A stretch of DNA of 64,000 nt, taken from NCBI GenBank assembly GCA_013360745.1, contig JABWBA010000002.1:43288-107287 (forward strand), read 5' to 3'. Below are positions 60,199 to 64,000 of the stretch, in pieces. Numbering within the stretch: the first letter of the stretch is position 1; the number at the start of each line of letters is the position of its first letter. Under the pieces are notes generated by a model. That model saw only the letters and a program-made list of their open reading frames with translations, was not told the origin of the DNA and made no database searches. Origin of the DNA: Chthonomonadales bacterium (GTDB taxonomy: Bacteria > Armatimonadota > Chthonomonadetes > Chthonomonadales > CAJBBX01). A program made the translations under genes and the position numbers.

Positions 60199-60747
60199 AT
60201 GAAGGGTCTGGTCCACGGCCTCGGCGTCTCCGGCCTCGCCCATCTCACATGGGTGTTCTTCAAGGTCGGTTTCGTCTTCTTCGGAGGGGGCTTCCTCCTC
60301 ATACCGACCCTGCATCGGGAACTGGTGGTCCACCTTGGCTGGCTCAGCCCCCGGGAGTTCGTGGACGGCGTCGCCATGAGCCAGCTGACGCCCGGCCCGG
60401 TCGCAATCCTTGCGACGTTCTGCGGCTACGCGCGCGGAGGGACTCTCGGTGCGGTCTTCGCGACGATGAGTGTATTCACACCTGCGTTCGTGCTGATGAT
60501 CGGCCTGACGAAACTCTACGATCGCATGCGGGAGATGGAGCCGGTTCGAGCGGTGATGAGCGTTCTCCCGCCGGTGATCATCGGGCTGCTCCTCGCCGCC
60601 GCGCTCGACATCGGCAAGACCGTGCCCCTGTCCCCTCTCCCGATCGTCGTCGGCATCATCGCGCTGGCGGCGATGCTCCGGTACAACGTCAACCCGGCGA
60701 TCCTCATCATCCTCGGCTGCGTCATCGGCGTGATCACGAATATGTAG
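60199..60747 (+). CDS. Chromate transporter, second half-size subunit
   Basis: 182 residues. The CHR motifs recur: WVFFKVGFVFFGGGFLLIPTL, GWLSPREFVDGVAMSQLTPGPVA and TFCGYARGG, then FTPAFVLMIGL. The second half carries four further helices. It differs in its N-terminus from the first subunit, as expected for the oppositely inserted partner. The two genes are 4 bases apart and form an operon. Its stop is 22 bases before the convergent ftsK stop. Confidence 0.9.
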   Translation: MKGLVHGLGVSGLAHLTWVFFKVGFVFFGGGFLLIPTLHRELVVHLGWLSPREFVDGVAMSQLTPGPVAILATFCGYARGGTLGAVFATMSVFTPAFVLMIGLTKLYDRMREMEPVRAVMSVLPPVIIGLLLAAALDIGKTVPLSPLPIVVGIIALAAMLRYNVNPAILIILGCVIGVITNM

Positions 60748-60769
60748 GACCCGAATCGATACAGCGATC

Positions 60770-63148
60770 CTACGCAGGCGGACCGAACATCCGATCGACG
60801 TCGTCGCGCGTGATGAGAACCTCTCGAAGCTTCGCTCCGTCCTGCGGTCCGACGATCCCCTGCTGCTCCATCATATCGACGAGACGGGACGAACGGGCAT
60901 AGCCGATGCGCATCCGCCGCTGCAGCAGCGAGGCTGAGGCATGGCCCGTGGATACGACAAGCCGCACGGCCTTCTCAAACAGCTCATCGTCCGCATCGAC
61001 GCCATCGACGACGGCGCCATCGGGGGTCGCCTCAATGGGCCGCATCGTATAGTCCGGCGTATCCTGAGTGCGGAGATACTGGACGATCTCCTCGGTCTCT
61101 TCCTCCGACAGGTAACAGCCCTGGATTCGCGCAGCGCCCTGGGCGTCGATCGGCAAGAACAGCATGTCGCCGCGACCGATCAGACGCTCGGCGCCCACCC
61201 GATCCAGAATGGTGCGGCTATCCACGGCCTGAATGCACGCGAAGGCGATTCGGGACGGGATATTCGCTTTGATGCGGCCGGTGATGACATCGACGGACGG
61301 GCGCTGGGTAGCAATTACGAGGTGGATACCGGTCGCTCTGGCGAGGTGGGCCAGGCGCTCAATGGAGGTCTCGATTTCGGCAGCGGCCTGAGCCATGAGC
61401 TCGGCCAGCTCATCGACCACCACGATGAGAAACGGGAGACGCTCCCCTTCGGGCGCCTTGGCGTTATAGCTCGCGATGTTGCGTGCGTTCTGTGCGGCCA
61501 GCCTGTCGTAGCGTCGGTCCATCTCCCGAATCACCGCGCGGAATATGCCCGACGCCTGTTTCACATCCGTGACTACCGGATGGATCAGGTGCGGGATCCC
61601 ATCCCAGAGAGAGAGTTCGACCCGCTTCGGATCGACCATGATGAACTTGACTTCGTCAGGCCGGGCGCGATACACGATCGACGCGATCAGCGCATTGAGG
61701 CAGACCGATTTGCCGGAGTTCGTCGCACCGCCGATGAGCAGATGCGGCATCGTCGCCAGGTCCGCCACGCGTATCTGGCCGCTGACGTCCTTCCCGAGCG
61801 CGAACAGGAGCCGCGAGTCGGGATCGCGAAATGGGGCGCTTTCGACACATTCCTTGAAACTCACGACGGCCTTCGTCGAGTTGGGCACCTCGATGCCGAT
61901 CGCTGCCTTGCCCGGGATCGGCGCCTCGACGCGCACGTTATGCGCGGCCAGGGCCATCGCGATATTACCGGCGAGGGCGGAAATACGCGCCACATTGATC
62001 CCCGGAGCCAGCTGCACCTCGTACCGGGTGACCGTCGGGCCATGGGCGATCTCCACCACGTTAGCCCCGATGCCGAACTCGTCCAGCGTCTTTTCGAGGA
62101 TCTTGATCCGCTCGGCATGCTCCTGCTGCGCCCGACGGTTCACCACGGTCGGCGCATCTCGGAGAATGCTGGTTGGAGGGAGCGCATACATCGGATCGGA
62201 ACGCGGGCCGGGACCGATAGCCTCCGGTTCCGCTGCTCCTTCCTCAGCCGCTGGTGGTAACGGCACGACACGGGACGGCCGGGTGCGACGCGGCGGCGCC
62301 GGATCGGTCTCGTTGCCGTCGTCCGGGTCCAGGACCTCCCGACGCGTCAGACGACGGATCAGGCCTGATCGACCTTCTGCATCCTGCTGGATGACGTCCT
62401 CATTCGCATCGAGAACGTCGCCCTGTACCCGACCGTTCTCCTTACGCTCGCGAATGGCTACTACCCCCTTGCGCGCAGCGTCGACTCCGGCTTGCGCGGG
62501 TTTGCCCAGCGATCGAATCATCTCGGCAAACGGTCTATCGACGATCAGCACGAGAGAGATCAGCGCGAACATGGCAAGGAAGATGCCGCTCGCCGGCGAA
62601 CCGAAGAGGCTCGAAAGCGCCCAGCCGAGGATGGCGCCGAGATAGCCGCCCGCGTTCTCGACGTAGGGCTGAGACCATCGGGGATCGGTGACCATCGCGC
62701 CCAGCGGGCCGTCGAGGCGCACATCGGGGGGCAAAGCGCCGGGATCGCCCTGTAGATGCCTCCAGGTGACGAACGTCAGGAACGCGAGGATAGAACCATA
62801 CGTCGCATGGGAAAACGAGAAGCGCTTATACCCGAACAGGAGCATGACTCCGACGAACACCATGAGCAGAGGCGCCGCGAACGCCCCCACACCCGCGAAC
62901 CATCGCAGACCGGAGATGAGTATGCCCGGGACGGGAGCGTGCTGGCGAAGCACGAGCCAGACCAGACACGCGATACCAGTGCCTGTGAGCGAGAGGCCCA
63001 CGATATCGTAGTAGCGACGGCTCCGTTCAGGGCCACGCTGGTCCGTTGTCTGCTTTCGCTTCATTGCCCGCCTTCGCCGATCTCGAGCCCTGTCCTTTTG
63101 CCCCCGGATCGTTCGTGCGGATCCGATCGGACGCGTCGATTCGGTCAT
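60770..63148 (-). CDS. ftsK: DNA translocase FtsK/SpoIIIE
   Basis: 792 residues from ATG 63148; ATG 63064 (MKRKQTTDQ) with GAAGG upstream is an alternative. Four to five N-terminal helices (about 45-220) anchor it at the division septum. An acidic/Pro-rich linker follows. The motor domain has the FtsK beta-region (YEVQLAPGINVARISALAGNIA split in motif), Walker A GGATNSGKSV at about 471-480, Walker B LIVVVDELAELM and IATQRPSVDVITG. The gamma domain at the end (DELFEKAVRLVV, ASASLLQRRMRIGYARS) reads KOPS-type sites. It moves chromosome ends through the septum. The aat gene ends 7 bases upstream. Confidence 0.95.
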   Translation of the reverse strand: MTESTRPIGSARTIRGQKDRARDRRRRAMKRKQTTDQRGPERSRRYYDIVGLSLTGTGIACLVWLVLRQHAPVPGILISGLRWFAGVGAFAAPLLMVFVGVMLLFGYKRFSFSHATYGSILAFLTFVTWRHLQGDPGALPPDVRLDGPLGAMVTDPRWSQPYVENAGGYLGAILGWALSSLFGSPASGIFLAMFALISLVLIVDRPFAEMIRSLGKPAQAGVDAARKGVVAIRERKENGRVQGDVLDANEDVIQQDAEGRSGLIRRLTRREVLDPDDGNETDPAPPRRTRPSRVVPLPPAAEEGAAEPEAIGPGPRSDPMYALPPTSILRDAPTVVNRRAQQEHAERIKILEKTLDEFGIGANVVEIAHGPTVTRYEVQLAPGINVARISALAGNIAMALAAHNVRVEAPIPGKAAIGIEVPNSTKAVVSFKECVESAPFRDPDSRLLFALGKDVSGQIRVADLATMPHLLIGGATNSGKSVCLNALIASIVYRARPDEVKFIMVDPKRVELSLWDGIPHLIHPVVTDVKQASGIFRAVIREMDRRYDRLAAQNARNIASYNAKAPEGERLPFLIVVVDELAELMAQAAAEIETSIERLAHLARATGIHLVIATQRPSVDVITGRIKANIPSRIAFACIQAVDSRTILDRVGAERLIGRGDMLFLPIDAQGAARIQGCYLSEEETEEIVQYLRTQDTPDYTMRPIEATPDGAVVDGVDADDELFEKAVRLVVSTGHASASLLQRRMRIGYARSSRLVDMMEQQGIVGPQDGAKLREVLITRDDVDRMFGPPA

Positions 63149-63155
63149 GAGCGCA

Positions 63156-63854
63156 TTATAGCAGAAGGGTGTCGGCGTATCCGGCAGAAGGACCTTCGCG
63201 CGCGGCATCGTAAAAGCGCGGCCCAAGGGCAAGCGCCTCGATCAGCGCCGCGTCGTAGACGTAGGCGGGTATTTCGACGGCGCCGAGCGACTGGAGATGG
63301 CTGGTCAGGTACTGAGTGTCGAGCACCGTAAAGCCGCGATCGATGAGCCTGCGGACCGTGGCCGCGAGAGCGACTTTGGAGGCGTCAGTTACACGATGAT
63401 ACATGCTCTCGGCCATGAACGCCCCGCCAAGGGCCACGCCGTAGAGGCCGCCAACCAGCGCATCGCCAAGCCAGACCTCGACGCTGTGGGCTGCGCCGAG
63501 ACGATGCAGCGCAGTATAGACTTCAACGAACTCCTCGCTGATCCAGCTCCCCTCAGCGCGATCGGCGCAGGATCGCATGACCTCTTCGAACGCGGTATCG
63601 ATACGGATCTCGAAAGCCCTCCGCCGCAACGTCTTTCGAAGCGAGCGGGAGACATGCAATCCGCCAAATGTGGCATCCGCCCTCGCTCCGATCATACGCT
63701 CTGCGGCAAGCAGTCCCGACCGAAGGGGGATGACCGTCCGAGGATCCGGACGATACCAGTAGATCCGGCCGCGGCGTCCTGCCATGGGGAAGTACCCCTC
63801 GGCGTAAGCCCGGCAGATGAGTTCCGGCGTCAGGCCGGTTCCCGGTCTCGCCAT
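63156..63854 (-). CDS. aat: Leucyl/phenylalanyl-tRNA-protein transferase
   Basis: 232 residues from ATG 63854, the usual length; ATG 63884 would overlap the upstream frame. The protein shows LTPELICRAYAEGYFPM at the N-terminus, IYWYRPDPRTVIPL, the loop WISEEFVEVYTALHRLGAAHSVEVW (here in two parts), GLYGVALGGAFMAESMYHR and LIDRGFTVLDTQYLTSHLQSLGAVEIP in two adjoining blocks. It adds Leu or Phe to proteins with N-terminal Arg or Lys, marking them for ClpAP in the N-degron pathway. It is probably co-transcribed with ftsK, as its stop lies 7 bases before that start. Confidence 0.93.
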   Translation of the reverse strand: MARPGTGLTPELICRAYAEGYFPMAGRRGRIYWYRPDPRTVIPLRSGLLAAERMIGARADATFGGLHVSRSLRKTLRRRAFEIRIDTAFEEVMRSCADRAEGSWISEEFVEVYTALHRLGAAHSVEVWLGDALVGGLYGVALGGAFMAESMYHRVTDASKVALAATVRRLIDRGFTVLDTQYLTSHLQSLGAVEIPAYVYDAALIEALALGPRFYDAAREGPSAGYADTLLL

Positions 63855-63867
63855 CGCAACCGACTGC

Positions 63868-64000
63868 CTACGTAATGCGGACATGAAGGCCGCCGACGGT
63901 GGCCGAGAGGGTCCACGATCGAGCGGTCCGTCCTGACGCTCCAAAGGCGCGAATCATCGCTTCGCCGATCCGATCATGCCCGCGTCGGGCGAACGCCAGC
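63868..64000 (-). CDS. C-terminal end of a cut upstream gene, possibly homoserine kinase-like
   Basis: A minus-strand frame enters from the window edge and ends at TAG 63868-63870. It reads GHDRIGEAMIRAFGASG and then ARSWTLSATVGGLHVRIT. The third codon positions are mostly G or C, as in real genes here. The pattern resembles the last residues of GHMP kinases such as homoserine kinase (helix AM--AF---G, then strand with G--V), but 44 residues are too few for a firm call. Its end 13 bases before aat would place aat and ftsK in the same transcript. Confidence 0.4.
   Translation of the reverse strand, partial: LAFARRGHDRIGEAMIRAFGASGRTARSWTLSATVGGLHVRIT

Overview
The window is high-GC DNA from a free-living, diderm, carbohydrate-degrading bacterium. 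Four features point to Armatimonadota or a close relative: a prepilin with the [12 protein letters not shown] type of N-terminus and a DGH C-terminal motif, an exosortase/EpsI pair, a YjbH-type outer-membrane barrel, and many unclustered or loosely clustered secreted glycoside hydrolases. This taxonomic call is an inference from gene families only. No rRNA is present. One tRNA-Pro(CGG) is seen at 45579-45652 (-).

Layout. 1-12.3 kb: a cut MFS transporter, a Gfo/Idh/MocA oxidoreductase, secreted carbohydrate-related proteins, two decayed genes, a GH99-like enzyme, a HlyIII-type membrane protein, a TIM-barrel sugar isomerase/epimerase and a tandem pair of phosphohexomutases. 12.4-20 kb: a large GH67/GH20-like protein and a secreted partner, then a compact araB-araD-isomerase operon for L-arabinose in which the isomerase belongs to the L-fucose isomerase family. 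20-28 kb: a Yip1-like membrane protein, a GH130 phosphorylase, ilvD, a GxGYxYP-family glycosidase, an UlaG-like metallohydrolase and a short DUF1501 protein. 28-39 kb: prepilin, a YhaN/SbcC-like and SbcD-like DNA repair pair, cinA, a YHS-like protein, an esterase and an ABC permease-like protein. 40-46 kb: a ThuA-like protein with a secreted TIM-barrel protein, a lipoprotein and a YjbH barrel, then the tRNA. 46-51 kb: L-rhamnose isomerase, a sulfatase-fold protein and an arsenic cassette (arsR-arsM in one frame, then arsC). 51-57 kb: an MFS transporter, an OppD-type ATPase, and exosortase-EpsI-membrane PPIase. 57-64 kb: a GH29 fucosidase, an LpxH-like phosphatase, a split chromate transporter pair, ftsK and aat.

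The carbohydrate genes form a coherent picture. GH29, GH130, GH99-like, GxGYxYP and GH67-like enzymes release sugars. AraB/AraD/isomerase and RhaI feed arabinose and rhamnose (possibly fucose) inward. The sulfatase-fold protein sits next to RhaI.

The least ordinary elements are these: (i) a composite repeat family made of REP-like units, a perfect 20-bp palindrome and heptanucleotide arrays at three intergenic loci, with a fourth heptamer array lying in frame inside a glycosidase gene; (ii) an exosortase locus whose peptidyl-prolyl isomerase carries a cytosolic N-terminal domain resembling phage small-terminase proteins; (iii) an ArsR-ArsM open reading frame that keeps an internal ribosome binding site and has its start codon inside its own operator palindrome; (iv) a sulfatase-fold enzyme with Thr at the formylglycine position.
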